Of a stretch of DNA of 6,678 nt, positions 1-6,480 are shown piece by piece (position 1 is the stretch's first letter; every line of letters begins with the position of its first letter). The notes under the pieces were generated by a model. That model had not been told where the DNA came from. It worked only from the letters and a program-made list of their open reading frames with translations, and did not search any database. Origin of the DNA: Desulfobacteraceae bacterium. GTDB taxonomy: Bacteria > Desulfobacterota > DSM-4660 > Desulfatiglandales > Desulfatiglandaceae. Location of the stretch: the NCBI GenBank assembly GCA_013203065.1, contig JABMQV010000172.1, positions 1 through 6,678 on the forward strand, read 5' to 3'. A program made the translations under genes and the position numbers.

Positions 1-170
1 CACTTTAAATCGTTTTGGAATCAACGTCCTCATTTAGGCCAATATACCAGATAGTTCAGGTTCAGGGAACATGAAAGCTCAGGTGTGCCGTTCACTACCA
101 GTTTCTTAGATTTTTAAGGGCGTCCCGCTTCACGCTTCATCAGGTCAACCAAAGGCCAAGTGACATAAAA

Positions 171-178
171 GGAAGAGG
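171..178 (+). promoter_or_regulatory. Ribosome binding site that fixes a TTG start
   Basis: The purine-rich GGAAGAGG lies five bases before the TTG at 184. An in-frame TAA at 166-168 blocks any longer reading frame, and the first in-frame ATG is not until 253, inside what should be the first membrane helix. The Shine-Dalgarno match therefore supports TTG at 184 as the real start. The rest of 1-170 shows no convincing gene or promoter. Confidence 0.6.
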
Positions 179-183
179 TACAT

Positions 184-1062
184 TTGTCTTTGTTACGATT
201 CATATCTGGAGGGCTGGTCTGGGCATGTCTAGCCCCTCTGTTCTATAGCGCCATGAGTGTATCAGCCAAAATAGCCGGTTCCCACCTGAGTGTTTGGCAT
301 ATTGGCGCGAGCCGGTTTGGCCTTGGCCTATTGGTGACCCCGGTTATCGTCAAGGCACTGGGACTAAATCTCTGGGGACAACGTCGTTTTCTTCTCACCG
401 TAAGAGGGCTATGCGGTGCGGTCGCATTCCTACTTTTGGTAGCGTCCTTCCAGAGGATTTCCCTTTCTCTGGCAATGGTCCTTTTCTACCTCTATCCGGC
501 CTTTACGGCTCTTTTGTCTCCTTGGGTCACAGGCGAGCCAACCGCCAAGACAGCCTGGCCTTTTATATTTGGCGCTTTGTTTGGCACCAGCATGATCCTA
601 TGGCCATCTGAAGCTTCCGGAGCCCTAAACCTGGGGCATCTATTCGCCACCCTTGCATCGGTTTTGTGTGCGCTTACGCTTCTCCTGGTCCGGCGATTAG
701 GCAGGGAGAACAACATCTACACCTTGTTTTTCTACCTTTGCCTGGCCGGGTTTCTTGCTAGTTTATGTCCATTACTAACGCAAGAGATTCCAATTCTTCC
801 CAGGCTCACAGCCCCATGGGTTGCCGTTGCTGCGGTGGCCGTTTTTTCAATAGGTGCACAGCTTTCCATCAACCAGGCCTTAGTCTGTATTCCAACGTCG
901 AAGGTAAGCGTTATGATGACAACCGAAGTGCCTCTTGTTGCCTGCTTTGGCGTGCTTTATCTGGGTGAGCCGGTCGGTTGGCGCCTGATCATTGGTGCCT
1001 TACTCATTTTTGTCTGTGGGATCAGTCTGAACCTCGTGCCAGCCAAATCAACTCCAGGTTGA
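184..1062 (+). CDS. EamA/DMT-family inner-membrane transporter
   Basis: This 292-residue protein is almost wholly hydrophobic, with about ten predicted membrane helices, which is the usual size and topology of the drug/metabolite transporter superfamily. Two EamA repeats are visible: the first half ends near residues 104-119 with YPAFTALLSPWVTGEP, and the second half carries the matching EVPLVACFGVLYLGEP at 248-263, each with the GEP motif before the last helix of the repeat. Members typically export amino acids, nucleotide-type metabolites or toxic compounds; the substrate here cannot be read from sequence. The start is TTG, chosen because of the Shine-Dalgarno at 171-178 and the in-frame stop just upstream. 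The gene is convergent to the M20 hydrolase, with 225 bases between them, so it is probably a separate transcription unit. Family call is firm; a role in exporting products of the neighbouring hydrolases is only a guess. Confidence 0.9.
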   Translation: MSLLRFISGGLVWACLAPLFYSAMSVSAKIAGSHLSVWHIGASRFGLGLLVTPVIVKALGLNLWGQRRFLLTVRGLCGAVAFLLLVASFQRISLSLAMVLFYLYPAFTALLSPWVTGEPTAKTAWPFIFGALFGTSMILWPSEASGALNLGHLFATLASVLCALTLLLVRRLGRENNIYTLFFYLCLAGFLASLCPLLTQEIPILPRLTAPWVAVAAVAVFSIGAQLSINQALVCIPTSKVSVMMTTEVPLVACFGVLYLGEPVGWRLIIGALLIFVCGISLNLVPAKSTPG

Positions 1063-1287
1063 CCAGTGTGCGATGTTTGAAAACCTTGAACCGGTCGATT
1101 AAAAGGCGGTTTAAAGTAGAATACGACTCTGCTTCGCTCCGAAATCTATTCATTGTAGCCGACTTCGGCAGGCGGGTTGGAATAGTGGAATATTTCACCA
1201 TTCCTTCATTCCATGTGTTAGGCAACCGAATAGGCCACAATAATTACTCCTAATTTCGGAAAGTTACATAAATTTCTGCACGTTTAG
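1063..1287. other. Convergent intergenic region without a clear gene
   Basis: These 225 bases separate the stop codons of the EamA gene and the M20 gene. Open frames crossing the region overlap the EamA gene and lack a ribosome binding site or family features, so I treat them as chance. Small inverted repeats occur (AACCG 1089-1093 with CGGTT 1107-1111; GCCG 1158-1161 with CGGC 1166-1169), but none is followed by a T run, so no intrinsic terminator is evident for either gene. The notable element is the palindrome at 1179-1212, listed separately. Confidence 0.6.
1179..1212. repeat. Inverted GGAAT/ATTCC repeat with 8-base spacing
   Basis: Two GGAAT units begin at 1179 and 1187, and two ATTCC units begin at 1200 and 1208, so each pair is spaced eight bases and the two pairs are inverted. 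The inner part, 1179-1204, is a near-perfect 26-base palindrome: of 13 base pairs, 11 are Watson-Crick, one is G-T (1188/1195) and one is an A-C mismatch (1184/1199). It could fold as a hairpin on either strand. No T run follows on either side, so it does not look like a standard terminator. It resembles dispersed GGAATA-type intergenic repeats that I recall from some anaerobic proteobacteria, but that link is unverified. Confidence 0.55.
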
Positions 1288-2466
1288 TCAACCATAGGAT
1301 CGCAAACCCAATAATGCCAAAGCAAGGCGGCAATAAGTTTCCACCCCGAGGGGCAGCACATCCTCGTTGAAATCGAACTGGGGATGATGGAGCCCGATAC
1401 ATTCGTCCCGGCCCACTCCGAGGAGAAAGAAACACCCTTTTATGCGCTGCAGATAAAAGGCCATGTCTTCCCCGCCCATGGTCCTTTCAGGCTCTACCAC
1501 TCTTTCCTTCCCCACCACCGCCTCGGCATATTGACGAACAACCGCCGATATGCCCTCATCATTGTATAGCGGTGGATAACCAAATTGGAAGTTTAACTCG
1601 TACTGGGCCCCCATGGATTCACAGACCCCCCGAACAACCTTTTCAATACGGGCTTCCCATGAATGCCAGATCTCCGTATCAAAGGTCCTTGTAGTCCCTG
1701 ACATCTCGGCCTCACCCGGAATCACATTAAAGGCTGTGCCGGCATGAAAACTGCCGATGGTGACTACGGTCGGATCGAGCGGATTCATATGACGGCTCAC
1801 AATACGGTGAAGAGCATTAACGACCTGAGTGCCCACCTCCAGAGCATCCACACACAGATGGGGCATGGCCCCATGGCCGCCCTTGCCGATGATCTTGATG
1901 TCAAAGCGATTCATGGCCGACATGAACGGTCCTGATCTGACACCGATCGTTCCCTCCGGAATACCCGGCCAGAGATGACACCCGACGGCATAATCAACCC
2001 TGGGACTATCCAGCACGCCGGCCTCGATCATCGGTTTTGCCCCACCCGGTCCCTCTTCTGCTGGTTGAAAGAGAAATTTGATACACCCTTTCAAGTTATC
2101 TTTGATCTTGTTGAGCACCGTTGCTGCAACCAAAACCATTGTCATGTGGGCATCGTGGCCGCATGCGTGCATAGCGCCATCATGCTGCGAGGCAAAGGGG
2201 AGCCCTGTCTCCTCGGTAAGTGGAAGCGCATCCATGTCGGCCCTGAGCATCAGGGTTGGGCCGGGTCTTTTCATATCCATGATTCCGACCACACCATATT
2301 TCGCAATGCCTGTCCGGACCTCCAGTCCTTCCCCTTTCAGGTAGTCTGTCACATAGGAGGAGGTCTTCTTTTCCGTGTATGCGGGTTCCGGGATCCGATG
2401 CAAATCTCGACGCGTCTTAATGATAAGATCTTTGTATTCACTCACCAGTTGATTAATATTTACCAT
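1288..2466 (-). CDS. M20D-type amidohydrolase (aminoacylase/hippurate hydrolase-like)
   Basis: This is a 392-residue cytoplasmic metallohydrolase with the usual length and motif order of the M20D group (hippurate hydrolase, N-acetyl amino acid deacylases, IAA-amino acid hydrolases). Visible motifs are RADMDALP at 75-82, HACGHDAH at 100-107, QPAEEGPGGA at 134-143, GCHLWPG at 162-168, GGHGAMPH at 196-203, MGGEDMAFY at 330-338 and LHHPQFDFNED at 359-369. By family comparison the di-metal ligands are Cys102, His104, Glu138, His164 and His361, with Glu137 as catalytic base; all are present, so the enzyme should be active. The start ATG is preceded by GAGG seven bases upstream (CCTC on the plus strand at 2474-2477). 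It has no signal peptide. It is transcribed divergently from the GntR gene, suggesting shared control. The likely reaction is hydrolysis of an N-acyl amino acid or a dipeptide amide bond; exact specificity is open. Confidence 0.93.
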   Translation of the reverse strand: MVNINQLVSEYKDLIIKTRRDLHRIPEPAYTEKKTSSYVTDYLKGEGLEVRTGIAKYGVVGIMDMKRPGPTLMLRADMDALPLTEETGLPFASQHDGAMHACGHDAHMTMVLVAATVLNKIKDNLKGCIKFLFQPAEEGPGGAKPMIEAGVLDSPRVDYAVGCHLWPGIPEGTIGVRSGPFMSAMNRFDIKIIGKGGHGAMPHLCVDALEVGTQVVNALHRIVSRHMNPLDPTVVTIGSFHAGTAFNVIPGEAEMSGTTRTFDTEIWHSWEARIEKVVRGVCESMGAQYELNFQFGYPPLYNDEGISAVVRQYAEAVVGKERVVEPERTMGGEDMAFYLQRIKGCFFLLGVGRDECIGLHHPQFDFNEDVLPLGVETYCRLALALLGLRSYG

Positions 2467-2607
2467 GGCAAAACCTCGAAATATGTTGGTTTATCAAAAC
2501 TCAATCGATCATCTCTTTTCTTGTTCCAAGGACTGGCCTGTTGAATATAGCGCACTTTAAACCCCGGATCTATTGAAAACAGCGCCCCAATGTTTTTTAT
2601 TTCTTAC

Positions 2608-2628
2608 AATTTGCCTTATGACCAAATT
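2608..2628. promoter_or_regulatory. Candidate GntR operator (inverted repeat)
   Basis: AATTTG at 2608-2613 and CAAATT at 2623-2628 form perfect six-base arms around the nine-base spacer CCTTATGAC. The right half, GACCAAATT, resembles half-sites of FadR-subfamily regulators (the E. coli PdhR and FadR sites contain GACCAATT or GACCAGTT), while the left half diverges after the first six bases. The site lies in the divergent region between the M20 and GntR genes, just upstream of the -35 box at 2634. This fits autoregulation and control of the divergent hydrolase. Assignment is inferred from position and symmetry only. Confidence 0.4.
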
Positions 2629-2633
2629 ATTTA

Positions 2634-2662
2634 TTGAAAGTGGAAAAAAACTGAGTTATAAA
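2634..2662 (+). promoter_or_regulatory. Sigma-70-like promoter for the GntR gene
   Basis: TTGAAA at 2634-2639 matches the -35 consensus at five of six bases, and TATAAA at 2657-2662 matches the -10 at five of six, with an ideal 17-base spacer. Transcription would start near 2669, giving a leader of just over 20 bases that includes the AGGTGA ribosome binding site at 2682-2687. For the opposite strand, the best -10 I find is TATATT at 2549-2544, without a good -35, so the M20 promoter remains unplaced and may need an activator. Confidence 0.6.
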
Positions 2663-2691
2663 AAACTAACTTTATACTTTTAGGTGACGAT

Positions 2692-3390
2692 ATGTTAAGC
2701 ACATTCGAAGACGTTAATTTCCAAAGAACCAGGGTTTCAGATCAAATCACTAATGTCCTTAAACAGGCCATCTTAGATGGAAAACTTATGCCAGGTGACA
2801 AGCTTCCTCCTGAGGAGAAGATCGCCATGCAGTTCAAGGTGAGCAAGGTGACCATGCGGGAGGCCCTTCGTGAAATGGAGACCGAAGGACTGATCGAAAA
2901 ACAGCGGGGCGTATTTGGCGGAAGTTATGTGGCAGAGCCTACTCTGGACAAAATTGGGGACTCGGTCATCAATTGCTATAAATTTGGGTCATTGACTCCA
3001 GAAGAACTGGCTGAGTTTCGCCAGATAGTGGAACCAGCTTTGCTGAAATTGGCGATCACCCGCCGTACAGATGAAGATCTAAAGGCCTTGCAGTCTAACA
3101 TAGATTATTGCGAAAATGCCCTCAATCAGGGGGCTCCCGATCTGAGTAAGCAAATTGAGTTTCATGTACTGCTCGCCAAGGCCTGCCGCAACCGGCTAAT
3201 CAGCTCAGTTATGGAGGCCGTGACCAAGGTCTTTGAGGATATCATTGGGAAGCTTGACTTAACCTTGCAAATTTTCCGCATCGACTTGGATTATAGCAAA
3301 ATGTTTTACGAATGCATTCTCCATCACCGATTTGAAAAAGCTCAAGAATTGATGGTAGCACACTTTGAAGAGACAAAAAAAATTAATTAA
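2692..3390 (+). CDS. GntR-family (FadR subfamily, FCD domain) transcriptional regulator
   Basis: This 232-residue protein has an N-terminal GntR winged helix at about 13-80, with the typical DGKLMPGDKLPPEEKIA and VSKVTMREALREMETEGLIE segments (recognition helix near 51-66) and the wing RGVFGGSYV at 72-80. Residues from about 103 to 228 form an all-helical FCD ligand-binding domain, with EFRQIVEPALLKLA at 108-121 and FHVLLAKACRN at 157-167. Such proteins are dimers that usually repress nearby catabolic genes until a small carboxylate or amino acid-like ligand binds. In many FCD domains a metal is held by a DxxxH pair and two later histidines; here the expected positions read Gln154, His158, Ser202 and His224, so the site seems incomplete. 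The start ATG follows AGGTGA at 2682-2687. Placed between two hydrolase genes and next to a peptide transporter, it most likely controls this module. Confidence 0.93.
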   Translation: MLSTFEDVNFQRTRVSDQITNVLKQAILDGKLMPGDKLPPEEKIAMQFKVSKVTMREALREMETEGLIEKQRGVFGGSYVAEPTLDKIGDSVINCYKFGSLTPEELAEFRQIVEPALLKLAITRRTDEDLKALQSNIDYCENALNQGAPDLSKQIEFHVLLAKACRNRLISSVMEAVTKVFEDIIGKLDLTLQIFRIDLDYSKMFYECILHHRFEKAQELMVAHFEETKKIN

Positions 3391-3559
3391 AGGCACAAAG
3401 GGTAAAAGTAAGTCGGATTCGTGAATAGGCCTTGCCTGAGAGGCCGAACCCATGACTTCAAAATGTGAATGAATGTGCGAAGCTTGAGGCTTTATGTCCT
3501 AAAGAATTGATAAACTCTCGATAATCCCCGGAGAAAAAACCCTGGCACTGGAGGAAAGA
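3391..3559. other. Gap between regulator and amidohydrolase genes
   Basis: These 169 bases hold no supported gene. A short hairpin is possible (GGCCT 3428-3432 with AGGCC 3441-3445), but no T run follows, so it is not a convincing terminator. A GATAAT at 3520-3525 could be a -10 box, yet no good -35 lies at the right distance. The gap leaves room for a separate promoter for the hydrolase-transporter operon; read-through from the regulator gene is equally possible. Confidence 0.4.
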
Positions 3560-4765
3560 ATGACGACAGCGTTTATTAACGGCCTTGTATTTGTTGGGGA
3601 CGGCCGGATACTGGAACATGCGACGGTTCTCGTGGAAGGAGAGAGAATCGTGAATGTGGTCGAGGGGAATGTCGCTATCTCAAATGACGCTCGAAAGATA
3701 CCACTGGCCGGCCGGACCCTTCTGCCCGGTTTTATTGATTGCCATGTTCACCTATGTCTGGATGGCAGCCCTGACCCCGTGACCAGCAGCTTGGCGGAGC
3801 CCCTGACCATAACAGCCCTTAAGGCAGCGGAATTCGCGCGTCAAACCGTCATGGCGGGCGTCACATCGGTTCGTGATATGGGTGGAAAGGATGGCATTGA
3901 CATTGGCCTTAAACAGGCCATCGAGTCGGGTTTGGTTCCGGGACCCAGAATGCTCGTGAGCGGTCAATTGATCTGTATGACCGGGGGTCACGGGTGGCAG
4001 ATGGGCCAGGAAGTGGATGGTCCCGACGAAGTGCGTAAAGCTGCCCGAGCCCAAATTAAGGCAGGCGCAGACATACTGAAATTAATGGCCACAGGCGGTG
4101 TAATGACGCCTGCGGTAGAACCTGGAAGTGAACAGCTCACCGAAGAGGAGCTTCGGGCAGGAATCCAGGAAGCCCACAAAGCAGGGAAAAAAACGGCAAC
4201 ACATGCCATGGGGACACAAGGGATACTCAATGCCCTTCGCGCCGGAATCGACAGCATCGAGCATGGCGTCTATCTTAACGAGGAGACGATCGCATTGATG
4301 ATCAAACAAAATGTTCCCCTTATCCCGACCATCTCAGCGCTTTATAACATCGTGAACAAGGGGGTGGAGGGCGGGATACCGTCCTTTGCCGTAGAAAAAA
4401 CCCTCAAGGTCAAACCCTTTCACCTGGAAAGCGTTCGCCTGGCGAGGGAAGCCGGGGTCGCTGTTGCTATGGGGACCGATGCCGGCACACCTTTTAATCT
4501 GCATGGCGACAATCTTGGTGAAATCAAACTGCTGGTGGATTCTGGTTTTTCCCCCATTAAATCAATTGAGTCCGGTACCGGGATTGCGGCCCGGGTCCTA
4601 GGGGTAGAAAAAAAGCTTGGCACCATCGAGGAGGGCAAACTGGCCGACTTGATGATGGTTGAGGGTAACCCTCTGGATGATGTTTCAATTCTGACTAAAA
4701 AGGAGGCAATCCGTCTAGTAATGCTGGGCGGTAAATTGGTAAAAGGAAATGACAAAAACCTTTAA
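3560..4765 (+). CDS. Amidohydrolase-superfamily metal-dependent hydrolase (imidazolonepropionase/Xaa-dipeptidase-like)
   Basis: This 401-residue enzyme has the composite amidohydrolase architecture: an N-terminal beta-sandwich piece (about 1-55), a TIM barrel (about 56-350) and a C-terminal sandwich strand region ending with GKLADLMMVEGNPLDD at 359-374. Binuclear-metal ligands expected for the Xaa-Pro/Xaa-Arg dipeptidase-like group are visible: His62 and His64 (FIDCHVHL), Lys174 in ILKLMATGG as the bridging carboxylated lysine, His215 in ATHAMG, His235 in SIEHG and Asp307 in GTDAGTPF. His144 in TGGHG is also typical of this group. No signal peptide is present, so it should act in the cytoplasm. 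The start ATG has GGAGG at 3550-3554, five bases upstream. The next gene, a peptide-type binding protein, begins only 16 bases after its stop, a strong operon sign. Cleavage of an imported dipeptide or N-acyl amino acid is the likely role; related enzymes also act on cyclic amides, so substrate is unsettled. Confidence 0.9.
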   Translation: MTTAFINGLVFVGDGRILEHATVLVEGERIVNVVEGNVAISNDARKIPLAGRTLLPGFIDCHVHLCLDGSPDPVTSSLAEPLTITALKAAEFARQTVMAGVTSVRDMGGKDGIDIGLKQAIESGLVPGPRMLVSGQLICMTGGHGWQMGQEVDGPDEVRKAARAQIKAGADILKLMATGGVMTPAVEPGSEQLTEEELRAGIQEAHKAGKKTATHAMGTQGILNALRAGIDSIEHGVYLNEETIALMIKQNVPLIPTISALYNIVNKGVEGGIPSFAVEKTLKVKPFHLESVRLAREAGVAVAMGTDAGTPFNLHGDNLGEIKLLVDSGFSPIKSIESGTGIAARVLGVEKKLGTIEEGKLADLMMVEGNPLDDVSILTKKEAIRLVMLGGKLVKGNDKNL

Positions 4766-4781
4766 CTAAAGGAGGAGTCCC

Positions 4782-6341
4782 ATGAAAAACATCAAATTGT
4801 TTATTAGAAACATTGTCTTTTTACCCCTGTTGATTGCAGCACTGGGGATGAGCCTTACGCCCTGGACTGCCTGGGCTGAGATCAATGAGCTAAGAATCGG
4901 TATCGGCATTGATGCCGACACTTTGAATCCCCAGGAACAGACCACCACACTGATTCAAAATATGTGTGACTTGATTTATGACAATTTTTTCTACCAGGAC
5001 CCGGAAGGTAAGCTCCATCCCAGACTGGCAACCAAGTACGAGGTTTCTAAAGATGGTCTGACTTACACCCTTCACCTGCGCAAGGGAGCGAAGTTCTCAG
5101 ATGGCAGCGATTTTAACGCCGACGCTGTCAAGCTGACTTGGGACCGGATCCTCGATCCCAAAATGAGAGTGCCTCTTCGATTTGCGGTGGGCATGGTAAA
5201 GGAATGCATCAAGATTGACGATTACACCGTTCAGCTCAAACTCAAATATCCCTTTGCGCCACTTGTTCCGTCCCTTTCGCTGACCCTGGTGTCTCCAATC
5301 AGCCCGGCAGCCATAGAGAAATACGGAGAGGATGTCCGTCAGCACCCTGTAGGAGCGGGCCCATATGTTCTCAAGGAATGGGTAAAAGGGGATCGGATCG
5401 TTATGGTTCGAAACGAAAACTACTGGGGCGAAAAGCCCACGGTCGCTCAAATCACGTGGAAGATTGTGCCCGAGGCGGCGACCCGGGAGGTCATGCTGAG
5501 GACGGGCCAGGTCCACGTCTGCTACAAGCCTTTGCCTTCCAATGTGGCGGCACTTAAGGCGGATCCCAATATCACTTTGGAGATGCCCCTGGATACCCGA
5601 ACCATCTTCATGGGACTTAACTATCAGAAGGGTGTTACCACAAACAAGAAAGTCCGGCAGGCCTTCAATTACGCAGTGGACAAAAAGGCCATCGTGAAAA
5701 AGATCCTTTTCGATACCGCCGAACCGATGGATGGCCCGGTATCACCCAAAGTCTTCGGCTACATGAAGATGGCCAAGCAGTATGATTACGATCCGGAGAA
5801 GGCCAAGGCGCTCCTAAAGGAGGCCCAATTCGACTTTTCTAAAACCGTCAATATGCGGACTCCCAACGGGCGATACCTCTTTGACAAGCAGGTTTCTGAA
5901 GCCATACAGGCTTATCTCCAGGCGATCGGGGTGAAGGTTGAGCTCCGGACCTATGACTGGCCGACCTATGTGGCAGGCCTGCTGAAGCCACTCGACCAGA
6001 CAGAGCTGGAGGTTTTCCTCTTGGGCTGGGGCCCGCTGATTCTGGACGCAGATATGGGCCTATATGGTCAGTTTACATGTGAAGTCAACCCGCCGAAAGG
6101 ACTCGGTGCGGCCTTTTATTGTAACCCGGAGTATGACAAGATCATGTTGGCCTCCCGGGAGGAGCAGGACCCGAACAAACGGCTGGCATTGTTGAAACAG
6201 GCATCTGAGATGGTCTGGGACGACTGCCCTTGGATGTGGCTCCATGTGGAGAAGTTTGTGATCGCCTATTCGAGCAAGATCCAGGGCATGGTCGTCACGC
6301 CGACTGAGAAGTTCTATCCGACCTATATTACGATGAAGTAG
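4782..6341 (+). CDS. ABC transporter periplasmic substrate-binding protein, family 5 (DppA/OppA-like)
   Basis: This 519-residue protein has the normal length for SBP family 5 proteins that bind dipeptides, oligopeptides, glutathione, nickel complexes or related solutes. A Sec signal covers residues 1-32: basic MKNIKLFIRN, a hydrophobic core, and a probable cut after AWA. No lipobox cysteine is present, so the mature protein should be free in the periplasm. Family features include the early segment LRKGAKFSDGSDFNADAVKL at 99-118, PVGAGPYVLKEW at 189-200, NENYWG at 211-216, VRQAFNYAVDKKAIV at 291-305, and GWGPLILDADMGLY at 415-428. Cys434 and Cys447 might form a disulfide. A strong AAGGAGG at 4769-4775 lies six bases before the ATG, 16 bases after the amidohydrolase stop, so the two genes are almost certainly cotranscribed. 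A permease gene follows after a hairpin. The ligand is probably peptide-like, judging from the neighbouring amide hydrolases. Confidence 0.94.
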   Translation: MKNIKLFIRNIVFLPLLIAALGMSLTPWTAWAEINELRIGIGIDADTLNPQEQTTTLIQNMCDLIYDNFFYQDPEGKLHPRLATKYEVSKDGLTYTLHLRKGAKFSDGSDFNADAVKLTWDRILDPKMRVPLRFAVGMVKECIKIDDYTVQLKLKYPFAPLVPSLSLTLVSPISPAAIEKYGEDVRQHPVGAGPYVLKEWVKGDRIVMVRNENYWGEKPTVAQITWKIVPEAATREVMLRTGQVHVCYKPLPSNVAALKADPNITLEMPLDTRTIFMGLNYQKGVTTNKKVRQAFNYAVDKKAIVKKILFDTAEPMDGPVSPKVFGYMKMAKQYDYDPEKAKALLKEAQFDFSKTVNMRTPNGRYLFDKQVSEAIQAYLQAIGVKVELRTYDWPTYVAGLLKPLDQTELEVFLLGWGPLILDADMGLYGQFTCEVNPPKGLGAAFYCNPEYDKIMLASREEQDPNKRLALLKQASEMVWDDCPWMWLHVEKFVIAYSSKIQGMVVTPTEKFYPTYITMK

Positions 6342-6353
6342 ACCAATCCGAAT

Positions 6354-6405
6354 CCCCGCAAGCGAGCGTTCTGACACGACGCCGTGCCAGGACGCTTGTG
6401 AGGGG
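6354..6405 (+). other. Strong intercistronic RNA hairpin between binding protein and permease genes
   Basis: Bases 6362-6373 pair with 6388-6399 as an uninterrupted 12-pair helix (three G-U pairs), then after one A-C mismatch 6375-6378 pair with 6383-6386 around the tetraloop ACGC. An outer clamp, CCCC at 6354-6357 with GGGG at 6402-6405, adds four pairs across a small internal loop. No T run follows directly, so this is not a standard intrinsic terminator. Its place just after a binding-protein gene suggests that it protects the upstream mRNA from 3' decay or partly attenuates read-through, giving more binding protein than permease, as known for other ABC operons such as malE-malF. Confidence 0.6.
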
Positions 6406-6480
6406 ACAGTGATTATCATTTTCTCGCCCGATCCTTGCAGAAACCACCTCGATAGACACTCAGGAAAACCGAAAAGAATT

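Noticed and set aside
1..54. Short open frame running in from the left edge and ending at TAG 52-54, with a residue string (WNQRPHLGQ) faintly like the C-terminus of some IS transposases.
   Set aside because: Only 17 codons are visible, another frame also ends nearby at 35-37, and there is no inverted repeat or other transposon sign; the resemblance is too weak to call.
978..1253. 91-codon plus-strand frame that extends from the end of the EamA gene into the intergenic region.
   Set aside because: It overlaps the EamA gene in another frame, with a translation lacking any domain-like pattern; there is no good start signal.
1975..2544. 189-codon open frame on the plus strand.
   Set aside because: It lies antisense to the well-supported M20 gene, has no recognisable family features and no clear ribosome binding site; it mirrors the coding bias of the opposite strand.
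3428..3445. GGCCT/AGGCC hairpin after the GntR gene as a possible terminator.
   Set aside because: The stem is only five pairs and no T run follows, so it does not meet the criteria for an intrinsic terminator.
3484..3525. Possible promoter for the amidohydrolase operon (TTGAGG 3484-3489, GATAAA 3509-3514, GATAAT 3520-3525).
   Set aside because: Spacers between the possible -35 and -10 boxes are 19 or 30 bases, so no pairing is convincing.
5097..5516. 139-codon open frame on the minus strand.
   Set aside because: It lies wholly antisense within the substrate-binding protein gene and its translation shows no protein-family motif.
6409..6480. An in-frame GTG at 6409 as a longer start for the permease.
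   Set aside because: The added residues are hydrophilic and unlike permease N-termini, and MLQYVFKRLL from 6481 is the canonical beginning of this family.
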